A stretch of DNA of 64,000 nucleotides from Amoebophrya sp. A120 (GCA_905178155.1 CAJINV010000001.1:13546890-13610889); one strand, 5' to 3'; numbered from the stretch's first letter, positions 45,475 through 56,985 are shown. Made by a program: numbers and translations. Notes: generated from the sequence alone by a model not told the origin.

Positions 45475-46299
45475 ATGGAGGAAATTTCGGAAGATTCGGA
45501 AAGCGCTGCACTGCTGGCCGAGGAGAGCAAAAATGACCCGGGCGAGGATGTTGAACGCGCGACCACCGCAACAAAGATGCCGCCGAAAAATCTTAGAAGT
45601 GAGGGTAGCGGCTTGAGATCCTCGTCTTCTTCGAGCGACGGCAGCGGTGGAAGCAGACGGAAAGCAAAGGAGTCTACGTTTTTGAGCGGGCGACAGCGCA
45701 CTTCCTTATCAAAGCAGTCGCTGTCGAAGCAGTCGTTTAAGGACGAGAGGAGCCCCCGCCGTTCGATGTCAAGACAGAATGCGTCGGTGTCGAAACAGAG
45801 CAGGCAATCCATGTCGAGAATGGACAAAAAGCCGCCGCAGCATCATTCCTCGTCGTCGGATAGTGATCCGGAGCACCACGATTGTATGGAGGTTCCCTTT
45901 TGCGACTGTGGTTGTGTTATCCTGACAAGGTTCTGGTGTGCGGTGGTCGTTGCCGTTTCTTTATTCGTCGGCCTGGGCACAATCATAGTCATCCTCTTGA
46001 TCGTCAAGAACAACAAGGATCAGGACCAAACGGTTGAATTGAAAGAGGCAGAAGAAGACCGTCGTCAAGCGGGCCAGGTCGCCATTGAGTCCGCGTTTTT
46101 GGAGATGGATTTCTACCCCACCTCGGGACGAGAGAGGAGGCGCCCGCGGCCCGCAGACTATGAGAACATACAGCCTGAAAAGACACCGAGGTTGCGAGGA
46201 ACCCGAAAAGCGCAAATGCGCGCTTCGCGTGCCGCCGCGCTTGCAGCGTCGGAATCGAGGACTGTGGATTTGCTTAGCGAGATGAAGAGGGGACACTAG
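45475..46299 (+). CDS. LRG-tail membrane protein, member 2
   Basis: 274 residues, single exon, start MEEISEDSES. The disordered region has Ser-Lys-Gln repeats (SLSKQSLSKQS, SVSKQSRQSMS), plausible phosphorylation targets. Then a histidine/acidic stretch (HHSSSSDSDPEHH), a cysteine patch (DCMEVPFCDCGC), one membrane segment (AVVVAVSLFVGLGTIIVILL, about 160-180), and a tail with ESAFLEMD and TPRLRGTRKAQMRASRAA. It aligns with member 1 across the cysteine patch, the membrane segment and the tail. Function unknown. Confidence 0.78.
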   Translation: MEEISEDSESAALLAEESKNDPGEDVERATTATKMPPKNLRSEGSGLRSSSSSSDGSGGSRRKAKESTFLSGRQRTSLSKQSLSKQSFKDERSPRRSMSRQNASVSKQSRQSMSRMDKKPPQHHSSSSDSDPEHHDCMEVPFCDCGCVILTRFWCAVVVAVSLFVGLGTIIVILLIVKNNKDQDQTVELKEAEEDRRQAGQVAIESAFLEMDFYPTSGRERRRPRPADYENIQPEKTPRLRGTRKAQMRASRAAALAASESRTVDLLSEMKRGH

Positions 46300-47525
46300 C
46301 TGTGAGCCTTTAATTTTTTTGTACTCCGCCAAGAGCTACGTACTTACCATCTATCAAAGAAGTTTTGTCATTTTTTACTTGGAAGGTTTCATTTCATGTC
46401 GCGTATTCTTTCCTTGTGATCGCGACCCTGCTCATTTTCACTGTTTTTGACGTTGTTATTGACGTTGGTTGTCATTTTTACAGATAAAGATTCACATCGA
46501 TCCTGCTAGATTCTTCCGCTCGTATTTCATAAGTGTATAACACTGACTACACACGGACACGCAGAGCTCCAGTGAAGCAAAGATATTTATTTGAATGTTT
46601 GTCTTCGTCAAAATCAATCTCCCTCTCTTATACTCGCCGTGCCCCATGGGAAGGAGGAGCTGCATATTTCTTCTTAGAGTGCGAGTGCTCTCGTATGGTG
46701 TTTACCACCTACGGGACAGACGACCAACGCACTGACTTCTCTCTGGGCGCGCACAAATTTTCGTTTCGTACTGACGCCGTTAGACAGGAAGGTCGGTATT
46801 TGTCTTGTGCAGCCCCGTTGAATATAGCCAGGTCGGTTCGCTTTGTGCATCATTATCACCTCATTCAGCCTCGGTTTGTCGAGTTTTTCTCGGTGTACGT
46901 CGTCTTTTCTGTGCTGGAGCCACTTCGAAGGTCTTTCGGTTTGAGCAAATTCGCGCATGAGCAGTCGCAGTGACGCCGACCCAGCGGCTTCGGTGCAGCC
47001 ACGGTGCTTGCATTGTCTTCGTATTTGTGACGTCCTCTCCTGGTGGTAGCTAATTTACCAAATGCTACTTAGGACGTGTAGCTGCGGCTCGGTTCTATGC
47101 GACTACTCATGTCTGTGCGTTTTCTTAAAATCGACTCACCGGTTCTCCTCCAGGCGTCTTTCTCCTGTTATTAATTTTTTTTACAAGTCGTACACAATAT
47201 CACGTCCCCAAGTATTCTTTCATCTGAAGCTCGCTTGTCGAAGATTCGCTTTTATTTTTATGCCGTTTCTTGAATTTTGCTTTCAAAAACAAAGCCGATT
47301 GGACTTCTGACCGATGTGCTTTATTTGACTTTGGCTTCCCTTCCGTAGTTCTAGTTCACCTTTCCTTCAAGACTAAAAATGTTTTCGCGTCGATCGCAAG
47401 TGCGAGGGTCTAGCAGCAGAGCCTTGCCTTGTTTTTGACCAGCAGTAGTTGTTCCGTTTTGATTACAACATTGAAGACCACTACTCTACTCACGAATTCG
47501 CTGAACGGCTCTTTACCCCATCAAC
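46300..47525. other. Intergenic with TTCGGT-rich tract
   Basis: About 1.2 kb. 46750-46950 repeats ttcggt, ctcggt and gttcg words upstream of member 3. The 146-codon frame at 46533-46973 has no recognisable content. Confidence 0.45.
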
Positions 47526-49391
47526 ATGGGCAACACCAACTCGAATTCCACCGGCCTCGTTTTCCCGGAGTCCACCTCGGTGGGGAGACAGGCGGGAGAA
47601 GCGGAACTGGATGAAGATGACGCATCGACGTCAGGTTCCTCCGAGGAGCAGACGGCATCGAACGAAGAGGAAAATTTTGGTGTGGAAAGACCGCTGGTGC
47701 AGTTGCGGCGGTCCCGAAATACACGGCAAAAGGAAGTACAACAGCCTAGGAGTCCTCGTCCGGAGGGGGAGGGAACCTACTACGACAGCGGCGATGATCA
47801 AGCCGGCAGTCAACTGTTCGCTGGGGCAAGCACCAACCAAAGCGGTGCGGGCATGGCGACGGCAGCGACGAAGCGGTACCACAGCGGACGACAACAGCAC
47901 CGTTCGAAGGGAAAGGGTAAAGGGAAGGAGCACAGCTACAAGTCGGCCCTCAGCGGCGGATCTTCGCCTGTTCCTATCAAGAGTGAAGAACGCAGTTGTA
48001 CTTTTAGTATCTCTGTATAATATTCTTGCGTCGCTGCTGCTAGAAAGCTTCATGGGCCGGCGCTGCTCTGCAAAAATATGTATCTATGTGGTCCAATACT
48101 TGATGTTGACCAAAAGTAAAAGAGCAGGGTGTTTCTGGCAAGGGCCCGGCACTGCCACATCAGATGAATAAAATTGTAGATACAAAAGAAGGGCTGGAGT
48201 TTTACTCCTGATAGGGACCTTCTCAGGAGACTTCGGCGAAGAAGAAGTTGACTCCTCGCCCAGGGACAAGATCCAGAAAAGGGAGGGTGAAGAAAAGCAG
48301 CCAACTGTTGCTGGCGGGGCCTCGCAGGTCTCCACGATGTCCCCCGCCTCTCGCAGTACCGCCTCCCGGGCAACCGCGATGCCGAGACCGGGCTACTCGT
48401 CCAGTGCCGGAACTAAAGCTACCGACTATTCCTCCACGGGGGGCGCAAAACCTTCTACTATCACGACCGGGCGCTCGCCCTCCGGGGCGGGGTCGTCGAG
48501 ACATCACTTGGAGAAACAGCACACCGGCGAACATACCGACGGCTTCTGGTCAAGTTGGAGCCGCCCGATCTACTGGATGGGAAGCTGTCCGATCTCTCTG
48601 GGACTGCTCTTCGTCCTGTGTGGGGGGATCGTCCTCCTGGGCACGTTCATTGGCGTGATGGCATGCATGTGCGCCCCGAGTGAAGAAGCGGAGGAAGAGA
48701 AAACCGAGAATCAGTCGTCCTTTGTGGCGCTGCGTCGTGGGCGGCGCTGGCGCCACGCATCGGGAATCGACCGGCCGAGACTCCGCGGGGCACTGATTAC
48801 GAAGATGATGACTGCATGTTCACTTTACTTGTTTTGTTTTGCACACTAGGATCGATTGTTGAAAAATACTGTCGAAGAAACGGCTAGTGCTCGACATTGG
48901 TGTTCTTTTTGGGCTTGATAGTACTATGAAGAATTACAACCGCACCAAAAAGAACACGCTCACGATCCGCCACCGCAGCCCCGGGATTATGAAATGTGGA
49001 TCATATGCTGCCTCATGGACGTATGTTGCTGTTTTTAATCCCGTACGCGAAAAATGTCGATGTACTCCCGCAAGCTAGAACTACATATGTTTATACGATT
49101 TGATGAGGCTAATGGTTTTGCAGGACGCGTTGTCACGCAGGACTGCCACCAGTGCAGGAAAAGCAAAACAAGAAACTTTGCACCTCTATTACAACTCGCA
49201 GTGCCAGACAGTTGGCCGCTTCCCGCGCCGCTGAGGTCACCCCCTTCGAGGAGGCCTCTAGCGCGGCATCGGTGGACGGTGAGGGGGAATCTTCCCCGGC
49301 GGACCAGCAGTCAGCGGACCAACACGCGGCGGACCAGCACTTGGCGGACCAGCACTCAGCGGTCGGCCATCATTCGGCGACACCCAAGTAA
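47526..49391 (+). CDS. LRG-tail membrane protein, member 3
   Basis: Start MGNTNSNSTGL, a Met-Gly-Asn context suited to N-myristoylation. Exon 1 is 47526-47994. A GT-AG intron (47995-48214) joins phase 1 to exon 2 (TFSGDFGEEEVDSS...). Exon 2 carries a Ser/Thr-rich region, a membrane segment (ISLGLLFVLCGGIVLLGTF), Cys-x-Cys-Ala-Pro, an acidic patch, SSFVA and RPRLRGALITKM. A third exon is likely: after a gap a frame to 49391 reads RSARQLAASRAAEV, similar to the residues after P-R-L-R-G in member 2, then short Ala-Asp-Gln-His repeats. The exact donor (near 48817 or 48830) and acceptor (49123-49152) are not resolved; if unspliced the protein would end at 48849. Confidence 0.65.
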
Positions 49392-50955
49392 AAACTCTCG
49401 GTTTTAATATACGATAAGCATCTTCACGAGCAACCTGGAGCGGAGGAGTAGCCGCATCGACGGGCAACTCTGATCACGATGAATGCTGATTTCCATTTTT
49501 TTCGACTCCCAGAGATTTTTAAGCCTCGGGGTTACTTTTATTCGCATACTAGAGCTAAACTAAAATTTTGTGTTATTGCATTCGGTCTTTCGTTACACAT
49601 CTTGCTAGTACTATTGTCATTGCATTTTCCACCAGGTAAAGATTTCATTTCAACACTGAACCACTTGCTTTTTTTTGTTTGGCCTTACATTGATTTGACT
49701 CGCACGTAACATTTATTTAGAGTATTGAAACCGTTTCTCTAGCGTTCTGCCTACCTCTCAGGGGGAGTGGATTATCTCGGCATATTGAATATTGCCGGGC
49801 TGTTACTTTCTGTTTATTCTGAAGGTGGAGACCCTGCTCTGAGAAGCCATGAGATGTCTCCTCCGCGTAAATGCACGGACTATGCCGCGACGTCTAGTAT
49901 CCCTTGCGAACAAGAAAAGGCAACAAGAAGTACAAGTGGAAGGTAGCAGTTTTGTTGGTCGGTAGTAATGCCCTCCGGAGCAGAGGTTTTGGTTTTCTCT
50001 CGATCAGCCCCCGGGATTCGATGTGTCCGTTTCAATACTTCCGTTTTGGCAAGGATGAATAAGATAAAATGCAAATGAACTACACCAGTTTTGCGTGGTA
50101 GTGCGTCGGTGTCGTATGAGTTGATATTTTCGGTCTTCGTCCATTGATTTTTGCCATCTGCGATGAATATTCAGTCATTCCGCAGTGGCCATCTTCGTCT
50201 CTTTGCTCTATCGGTGATTTTTCCGCTGACAACTCGGTGTTGAACTCCTGGATGAGCGTGTGAAATTTAGAACGCCTTTTTATTCTGTCGGTGCGAAGCA
50301 GAGAATCAATCATGAGGCTCGGTTTTGTACGTCGTGCAACTTGCTTATCGTTTTTCTCTTGTCATCGCTTGCCTTTCGTTGTTGCAAGGCCGCGCCAGCC
50401 ACGCTGCGCATTGCTAGTCGTACTTTTTGAAACAAGCGGCAATGAATCCTGCCGTCTCTCTTTTTTTATCTTTTTAGTAGATTGCATTGATTGTGTACTC
50501 CCCCCAAAATTTTGTACATTGTGACCCGATACGAGAATCAATGCTAAGCGATGTACTCCCCCCGAAATGTACACTGATCTGAGACGAGAACTCAATACAA
50601 TTCTAAGCTAATATCACCTTTTAAATCGTTTTTTTCTTCCTCCTCGAATTTATTTAAGAGCCATTCTCCGAATCGCGCTAGCAACATGTGTTGATGTAGC
50701 AGCCCTGTTGCTCATCGTATTTCTTCTTCATCTCGCGTCGTTGCCTATGTGCTTTACTATGTTGGTACAACACGATGTACTCTTACTACTACCGCTGCGT
50801 GCAGAACAGCATAGCACGAAGACTACTGTACAACATGCAATTGTTATTTGTACGGAGATCAAGTACTAAAAGTTGGTCGTGATCAACCATCAATCGATCC
50901 TGATTGAACACAAAGTTCATCATCTTTCCTCGTTCTGCTGACAGGACAAGAAGTC
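49392..50955. other. Intergenic with a short tandem duplication
   Basis: About 1.56 kb. At 50495-50610 a segment beginning gtactcccccc and ending tctaagc or gctaagc is present twice in tandem (about 57 bp each, diverged). TTCGG words occur near 50130. No gene recognised. Confidence 0.5.
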
Positions 50956-52425
50956 ATGGGAAACGCGAAGAGCTTGTCGCTAGCGGAAGCCAGAGAAATT
51001 GTGGACCAGATGGAGGAGGAGGAAGGGCTTTTCTCCGGCGACGAAGTCACGGTGGAGGAACTTCAGGTTGCGAAGGAAACCTACTTCGACGACGAACACT
51101 TTGACGACGATGTTGATGCAAAAACATCAAAACTCAAGCAGCCACTTCTGAACAGGGAAGATGTAACATCGGTGGAAAGACCAGTTGGAGCCGGTTCGTC
51201 TGTCGACACAAATAATCTTCGCGCGAATATTAAAACTAAGCATCAGGGAACAATACCACGACGGCCGGAGGGCGAGGGCCCTGGAAGCTTTGATTCCAAC
51301 GAGCGGGTTACCATTCAAGTGTCCCCCGGCACCGGGGAAGATGTGCCCGTGGAAATGTTCGGCCTGACTCCGCCGTCGACTTTGGGCCACGCGAATCTCA
51401 TGAAACCTCGCACCGCACCAGCACCAGGCGGACGCATCTCGGGTGTGGTCAAGAGTGCCTTCGTGACGGGAGACAAAGAGACTTCCGGAAGAGCACCTTT
51501 TGTGCGCGACTCGTTCGGCCCCCGAAAATCGCGAAGCTCGACGTCGTCTATCCCCCCGGTGAGCGACATTACGACCTCGCTTCACCGAGAGCGAGGCGAG
51601 CGGCTGAACCGCGAACCGGGCTCGGCCGCAGCGCCGCATGGCCGTTTCAGTGCGCGGACCGCGCAGAAGCAGTTCCGGTCGGCGGGGGCTAAGCACAAGC
51701 AGTCGAGGGAGAACCTGATCCGGGGAAGTCGAGGAGTGCGGATCGAAGACGAGGAAGATGATGATGAGCGCGTGTTCGACCACAATTCCCATTCTGGTTC
51801 CGAAGAATCAGTGTACGCCAACCTGAGCCTGAACCTGAACCCGAACGCACCATTGCCGGCTCCCCCCCCCGCGCTCGGCGCGAACCTCGTCGACCTACTG
51901 CACGGCGAAGGGTCGGGGAAACAGCGGAGCCTGTTGGTCGAATCCGGACAGTCGGGCCAGCAGAGCGCCGGCCAGCGGAGCTTTGCGCTGGAGTCGGGGC
52001 AACTTACCGACGACGGCCGGAAAAAAATGAGTAACATCATGGCCAATGTCCGAACAAATACCGATTCGTTCAGGAACGGAAGCCGGGGTCGCGATGGAAT
52101 CGCGGCTGGCGATGAAGACGAGGATGATGATCGCGACCCGGTGAATTGGACGTTGGTGTGGCTCGCCTTAGCGGGGGTTGGCCTCCTCATCGTGATTGGT
52201 GCCGTCGTGATCGTCATGTGCTGTTGCAAGAACAAGGCGGACGCGGACGACGACGATGGAAACGATGAGAACGAAGGAGGTAACAACGGCAACAAGAAGA
52301 ACGCAAAGACAACCGGAAAGTCAGCGTTTTTGGAGGACTGGCGACCTCTCAACGTCCGGCTGCGCGGGAGCGTCGCGCTTATGAACTTGAATTCGGTCGT
52401 CGTCGGCCCCACAACCAGTCCCTGA
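50956..52425 (+). CDS. LRG-tail membrane protein, member 4
   Basis: 489 residues, single exon, start MGNAKSLSLAEA (Met-Gly-Asn). The N-terminus is an acidic helix (EIVDQMEEEEGLFSGDE). A long disordered region has Arg/Ser clusters, acidic EDEEDDDERVFD, and a Q/S repeat (SGQSGQQSAGQRSF). One membrane segment at about 403-423 (LVWLALAGVGLLIVIGAVVI) is followed at once by MCCCKNK, where the cysteines could be acylated, then an Asp/Asn/Gly-rich stretch and the tail KSAFLEDW...NVRLRGSVALMNL. Unlike members 1 and 2 the cysteines follow the membrane segment. Confidence 0.78.
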   Translation: MGNAKSLSLAEAREIVDQMEEEEGLFSGDEVTVEELQVAKETYFDDEHFDDDVDAKTSKLKQPLLNREDVTSVERPVGAGSSVDTNNLRANIKTKHQGTIPRRPEGEGPGSFDSNERVTIQVSPGTGEDVPVEMFGLTPPSTLGHANLMKPRTAPAPGGRISGVVKSAFVTGDKETSGRAPFVRDSFGPRKSRSSTSSIPPVSDITTSLHRERGERLNREPGSAAAPHGRFSARTAQKQFRSAGAKHKQSRENLIRGSRGVRIEDEEDDDERVFDHNSHSGSEESVYANLSLNLNPNAPLPAPPPALGANLVDLLHGEGSGKQRSLLVESGQSGQQSAGQRSFALESGQLTDDGRKKMSNIMANVRTNTDSFRNGSRGRDGIAAGDEDEDDDRDPVNWTLVWLALAGVGLLIVIGAVVIVMCCCKNKADADDDDGNDENEGGNNGNKKNAKTTGKSAFLEDWRPLNVRLRGSVALMNLNSVVVGPTTSP

Positions 52426-53782
52426 GAGTCACCAGATATCAACCATAGTGCCGTTTTTTTGCATATACAGCATACAGTGCGCGGCAAAGTTAGTAGTGTC
52501 CCCTGCTGTGTATAAAATGATTTTCAGGCCACCAAGATGAAGAAATAAATGAAAAACAAGAGAGGCGCGGCTTCGTTCAACAGCCCCTGTTTCCTGGGCA
52601 CAGTTATCGTGGCTCGAGGGAAAAAATGTAGTTGTGGGGGCAGGCGTTTTGCATTAGGATAAATCGCCAATCAGCCGCATCGCGGGCAGCGGCTTCAACA
52701 CTATCCTCTGCCAACGAAGGAGTTCCAATGGTGGACTACGATTTCAAGCGGGTCTCGGGTGGTGAATCTTAAATGCTTTCGACTCTTTTCACTTTACATT
52801 ACATATCTGTTTAGCATCACGTTTCTTTTACTGGTTTATTTTTTACAGCTTTTACAAAGAAAAACAAAAATTCCAAGCTTTGAGCTTTTTTGAACTCATA
52901 TCGAAGATTTCATAGTTATTCCAATGACCTTAAAAAAGAGCGTCCATCGCGAACTCGGAGAATTACTAGCGTGGGTTGAAGCGACATCGTCGTTGTGTGC
53001 CTGCACCATTTTTTTGTTTATTTTTTCATACTAACTTTCAATAACGTAAAGAAAAAGAATAGAACTACAATTAGCCCCCTCTTCGGCCTATCAGGTCTGG
53101 GCGCTCAACATCTACCGATACTACAAAGATTTTTGCTTGAGTACTTGAGTAACAGAAATGGAAGTAATTGCTTTCGCAGAAAAGCTTTCGAGTAGGGTAA
53201 TTTTTTTTGCCCCTCGTGCTCCCTGTTTAGTGTACTCATTGCCACCTCCTCCGTGGTCCTATCTTGCTTCGGTAGAGCGCGTCGTTAATTTCGGTCCTGA
53301 TTTCGTGAGCTTTTCGGATGACTTCAGTTTTTGGTTTTCGGTTGTCGAGTACACATGTTGTTTTTCGGTTTTCGTCCATCTTGCGCCTGATTGGATTTGG
53401 CAGGCTACTTTAGCTTATGTCTGATGTATCATTTCGGCAGCCCAGTAATTTTCACCTGCTATGCTACTAGTTCGTTTCGGAAAAAACACAGTTCTTCCGT
53501 TGACACAGCTGCTATAACCCCATTAAGTTTTGTACACAGTAGTCGATGTAAAAAGTAGTAACAGGAATTTGATCATCATCATCTCAATGTCAATCTCCTC
53601 CATATATAATTTCGATTGTAGTTTAAGTTTTCCTTTTCTAAAGCTTGCTTCAACCAGCAGCAGCGCCGGCATAGCTTGAGACGCCTAGCTACTCGGCGGG
53701 CGTATCGTTTTGTTTTCGCGCGTGGGTTGTTGTTTTGCGCGAACGCGATTTTTTGATTTCTGACGACAAGGCGAACGCGATC
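52426..53782. other. Intergenic with the densest TTCGGT tract
   Basis: About 1.36 kb. Within 53260-53390 the words cttcggt, atttcggt, ttttcgg and tttcggtttt occur about six times in 130 bp. No supported gene. Confidence 0.5.
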
Positions 53783-56700
53783 ATGGGAAATAGCAACGTG
53801 ATTATGGGCAATGGTGCTTTCTTTCCTACCGCAGGACAGGACGAAGGCGAAGGGCACCAGGCTGATGCTGCGGAGCAGCAGCTTCAAGAGCCGCTCATCA
53901 CGACAGGTATGTAACACAGTAAAGCCACGCTGGTGGAGGTCTGGATATGTGCATTATCGGTCCTAGGCCCTTACCTACAGGCTGCTAGCGCGGCCGCTTC
54001 CCGTCTTGCTTGAAAGAGGTCAGCGAATAAAAGTACCACTTCTAGAGCTTTGCAAATGCTGGAGCGATGGCCGCTGCGACCTTTTTTCGTCTTGTTTTTT
54101 GTGGTTCTCACTACATTTTTTCTTTGGTGTCATAATCGATCTAATCTTGCCGCAGCCTTCTAGAGTTCTCCCGCCCTGACGTCTGCTGTGTACCAGCAGC
54201 GATTTCTCTCTTGAGCGGAACTTATTGATTTGCTTCTTTTCTTCCCCACTACAGGTAGAAGATCCGGGTCGCGGCGGAGCCGAACGAGCGGCCGGCAAAA
54301 CCAGGACCCGAGGCTACTGAACCGCCACCAGCCCGTGTACAGCAAGGGAAGACCGGCGAATAAATCACGGGCTAGTAGTACAACCGAGGGTGACGGACCG
54401 GCACTGGCCGCTATTCAGGAGGGGGAGGCTTTCGAGAATGTTTTAGCCGCCGGGGGCAGTGACGATGAAGGTGGGCCCCCGCACGGGCTCTTCAGCGAGC
54501 TCAACCAGCCTGCCGTGTTTGGCCTTCCGAGCAGTCTTCCCCCCACTGCGTCGGATGAGGAGCACCTCGATTTGGGCAACGCGTCCGCCGAAACCATAAT
54601 GACGGAAGCACCGATGTCGGGGGAAGGGATCACGAGTCTCATCCTGGAGAGTGTGCTGCGGAGTGGGGTTAGCGATGAAGGGAGCGCTATCCTGAGTAAA
54701 AACGTACCCACACCAGAGTCAGGATGGGGATTTTGCAACACAAACCTAGGAGTTTTGTGAGTCACGCATGACAAGTTGCGCTATGCAGTGTAGTGCAGGT
54801 TAGCAAGTGCAGCCGCATCACAGATTCATCTGCTCATCCTGTTCACAGCATCACAAATTCCAAAACACGACTGGAAATGGCTCTCATGGGGATGCGCATT
54901 ACAAGTCTTCCTGTCTTTGCAAATCTGCATTACAACTCTGGTGTGTCAAGCCATCTGCGGCCTGGGGCAGGGGGGGGGGCAAAGTGTGCTGCAATTCCGT
55001 TTAGCATTACAACTCTGGTGTGGGTATGTTTTTACTCAGGATAAGCGCCCCGTCCAAGGCGGCGACGTTGAGCGCGATGACGGGCACGAGTGCGCCCTCC
55101 ACGGCATCCGTTAACACGCTCGGACAGATATCAAAAGGAAAAATCCCCCCTTCCCATATCGAAAACGAAATTTGTGATTCTGTATTTGAGTACACAAATC
55201 GACTTGTAATGCTAGAAGGCCAAGAGCCGCAGTCGTGGCCTAGTTTGCAGGTAATTTGTCATGTTGTTTCCCACTTCCGCCGCGTCCTGTCATGCTGAAG
55301 ACGCAAGGCTTTCCCACGCCAACCAGCCCTACAGTCCGCATCTTTTCCCTTCTAGCATGACAAAGCTGTGACCACAAATCTGCATCACAGATTTTCGTTT
55401 TGATGTGGGGAGCGGGAATTTTTCCTCTTGATAACAGATGGCAGCTGGCGCCGCGGGTGGATCTCGCCCGGGCGTGTCGACGCAGTCCACCTTCGGCAGT
55501 TTTCTGACGCTGAAAAGTCAGATCTCCAGCTCTAAATTGGTGAGCGACGCGCGGCAGACCGCACAGCCGGACAACACGTGGGTTCCTGCGCAGTTCGGCA
55601 TGCACCAGCCCGGCACGGGAGACGCAGGCAGCGGAACAAACGAAATTTCGCCCAGGGGCACCACTCTGGGCGAAATTGCAGGCATCACGTCCTCCGCCGG
55701 GGGTGCTCGCCGGGAGTCGGTCACGCTCGGGCAGCTGGCGGGCATCGCGGGGGCGGCGTCGCCCCCGGGAAGCAACGACCAATCGGGGTCCAATATGGAT
55801 GGGTCAGGTGTGGGAAATGCACAAAATGGAAATGTGTTTGTAGAATGCATGTGCTGATGTGCTCCCTCTAGGACGGGCAAAAGCTCCGTATTGCATGGGA
55901 GGCAATAACGGAAGAAGATTGTATGTAATGCTGACAGGCCCGCCTGAACAGCGTGAGTGAATGCCTCAACGCGTTTGAGAAATTCTGTCGCTTGGAGGTG
56001 CGGATGCCACATTTTTTACTGTGGAGCCGCTTCTAGTCATCACAAGTAAAAATGATTTCTGCGGAAGCGTGCTTTTTGGGTCGGGGTTGTGTAGTTTGTT
56101 TGCGACTCATCTCGGTTCTTTAGCATGACAAAGCATCTACTCCAGGTTGGGTGTAATTTCCCTTCTGACACTTCCATATCTAAAGCGATGAGTCGCGGGG
56201 GGCGTACGACCGCGCAACCGGATTCGGACCCGGCGTGGATGCCTGGCCAATTTGGGCATCGGGAGGATCATCCTTCCCAAGGAGACACGGAGGCGCACTG
56301 GATGTTTCAAAATGGTCAACAAAGGCCCTCCCAAAACCAGCAAGGGGGGCCTGCCAACGCCGCAGATGGGGACACTGAGGCGCACTGGATGTTTCAACAG
56401 GGCCAACGGCCGTCCCAAGCGGACCGCCAACAAGGGGCGGATCCTTTCTACGGCGCAACGGATGCTGCAGATGCAGACGCGCACTGGATGTTTCAAGAAG
56501 GGCAGCAAAGGCCCGGGCAAGGCGGCGTGGCCGCAGGCGTACCTGGCGATGAAGACACCGAGGCGCATTGGATGTTCCTTCAACAGCAAGCGCAGATGAA
56601 TGCGCAGTACGACCATAAGGCCGGGGCGCACATGGGCATGATTGCGGCGACCAGGAAGAAGGTAAACTGCTGGTTCGAGGTGCTGCACCAGTGTGGACCG

Positions 56701-56985
56701 TTCAAAGTCACGCGGTTTTCGATTGTGACCGTGGCAACCTCGTGGGCCATCGGGATTACCATCATCTGCATCCTGATTTGCGGATTCCTCGTCGAGCGCA
56801 AAAGCGTCAAACTTTCAAGCACCGAGGTCACGACCTCATCGTCGACTGCTGCGACCAGTACTACCGTGTCAACTGGAACGGGGAGCGCGCAAACATCCTC
56901 CTTGGAGGAACGGAACTGGTGGTGGCAGCCGAGCTCGCAGAACCCCCGATTACGAGGACGGGTGCTTATCCCCGTGAGAAAATAA
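53783..56985 (+). CDS. LRG-tail membrane protein, member 5
   Basis: Start MGNSNVIMGNGAFF (Met-Gly-Asn). Exon 1 53783-53906; exon 2 54255-54684; exon 3 55046-55127; exon 4 55438 to about 55793; exon 5 about 56181-56985. Intron 1 is GT-AG. Introns 2 and 3 are introners with CG-AG and AT-AG ends and precise frame restoration; intron 4 is a likely introner with unresolved edges. Exons 4 and 5 each carry a related block (SSKLVSDARQTAQPD..PAQFG and SKAMSRGGRTTAQPD..PGQFG), an internal duplication. Exon 5 then has four copies of a (D)(T/A)(E/D)AHWMF(Q/L) repeat, a basic patch, CWFEVLHQCG, a membrane segment (TSWAIGITIICILICGFLV), a Ser/Thr-rich stretch and the tail NPRLRGRVLIPVRK. No S-x-F-L-E motif, only SLEERN. 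Confidence 0.72.
54688..55043. mobile_element. Introner, 356 bp, CG-AG intron
   Basis: Inverted ends TATCCTGAGTAAAAACG and CGTTTTTACTCAGGATA are perfect, with the match extending imperfectly to about 30 bp. Flanked by the 5-bp direct repeat AGCGC (54683-54687 and 55044-55048). Excising 54685-55045 joins GGG AG/C GCC in frame. Same family as the 40133 element, inserted in opposite orientation in an unrelated gene. Confidence 0.85.
55130..55433. mobile_element. Introner, 304 bp, AT-AG intron
   Basis: Ends atcaaaaggaaaaatccccc and, in reverse complement, atcaagaggaaaaattcccg pair over about 37 bp. Flanked by the 6-bp direct repeat ACAGAT (55124-55129 and 55434-55439). Excising 55128-55437 joins GGA CAG/ATG GCA in frame, with intron ends AT...AG. 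Confidence 0.83.
55793..56179. mobile_element. Probable introner, 387 bp
   Basis: The left end atatggatgggtcag and right end (reverse complement) atatggaagtgtcag form an imperfect inverted repeat that continues as a gggaaat word on both sides. It separates two in-frame parts of member 5. I find no clear direct repeat, so exact edges are open. Confidence 0.6.
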
